Below are positions 13,894 to 13,894 of a DNA stretch of 13,894 nucleotides, piece by piece; the first letter of the stretch is position 1; each line of letters starts with the position of its first letter. The DNA is taken from assembly GCA_021821235.1 (NCBI GenBank), contig JAKACS010000019.1:1-13894 (forward strand). Reading direction: 5' to 3'. Source of the stretch: Bacillota bacterium. GTDB taxonomy: Bacteria > Bacillota > Bacilli > Bacillales_B > DSM-18226. The position numbers and the translations under genes are program-made. The notes beneath the pieces were generated by a model. It saw only the letters and a list, made by a program, of their open reading frames with translations, searched no databases and was not told the DNA's origin.

Positions 13894-13894
13894 A

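Noticed and set aside
1..13894. Mobile elements, CRISPR, tRNA or rRNA
   Set aside because: No transposase or integrase motifs, no regular repeat-spacer pattern and no tRNA- or rRNA-like sequence seen on either strand.

Overview
The window looks like chromosomal DNA from a low-GC, spore-forming Firmicute of the Bacillaceae. The grounds are strong AGGAGG-type Shine-Dalgarno sites, A/T-rich hairpin terminators, and Bacillus-type proteins: LtaS, a BcrC-like phosphatase, Ktr potassium transport, a ComFB relative and a tiny YjcZ-like sporulation-type membrane peptide. Almost everything is on the minus strand. There is no insertion sequence, CRISPR array, tRNA or rRNA, and no gene-free stretch over about 300 bases.

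Layout. 1-950 (+): the 3' part of an MGDG-synthase/UgtP-like glycosyltransferase cut by the window edge, followed by terminators for both strands. 1118-1720 (-): BcrC-like undecaprenyl-diphosphatase. 1860-2951 (-): nitronate monooxygenase. 3031-5924 (-): a three-gene ABC importer operon (lipoprotein, permease, ATPase) of the ABC_sub_bind/TrpXYZ type, with its own promoter, an internal hairpin after the lipoprotein gene and a clear terminator. 6159-6296 (-): an unrecognised 45-residue gene with a strong ribosome site and terminator. 6576-6668 (+): a 30-residue YjcZ-type peptide preceded by an exact sigma-K-type promoter. 6730-8694 (-): lipoteichoic acid synthase. 8942-10303 (-): MFS transporter. 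10356-10523 (+): a 55-codon mini-gene interrupted by an in-frame TAG. 10559-10834 (-): ComFB-family protein. 11020-13048 (-): KtrD-KtrC potassium uptake system. 13087 to the right edge (-): the C-terminal part of an ArsB/NhaD-type ion transporter.

How the genes relate. The glycosyltransferase, the lipid-carrier phosphatase and LtaS all act on the cell envelope (glycolipid anchor, undecaprenyl phosphate recycling, teichoic acid polymerisation), though they are not one operon. The right end is a cation homeostasis cluster: an NhaD-like transporter followed closely by the potassium channel subunit and its gating subunit. The ABC importer stands alone. Its substrate is not shown by the sequence; tryptophan or a related compound is suggested only by family resemblance.

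No clearly new multi-gene system is visible. The observations most worth a second look are the two tiny genes at 6159-6296 and 6576-6668, the interrupted mini-gene at 10356-10523, and the isolated ComFB-like gene. Several starts were moved inward from the longest open frame on ribosome-site evidence (BcrC-like, ABC ATPase, permease, ComFB-like, KtrC, KtrD).
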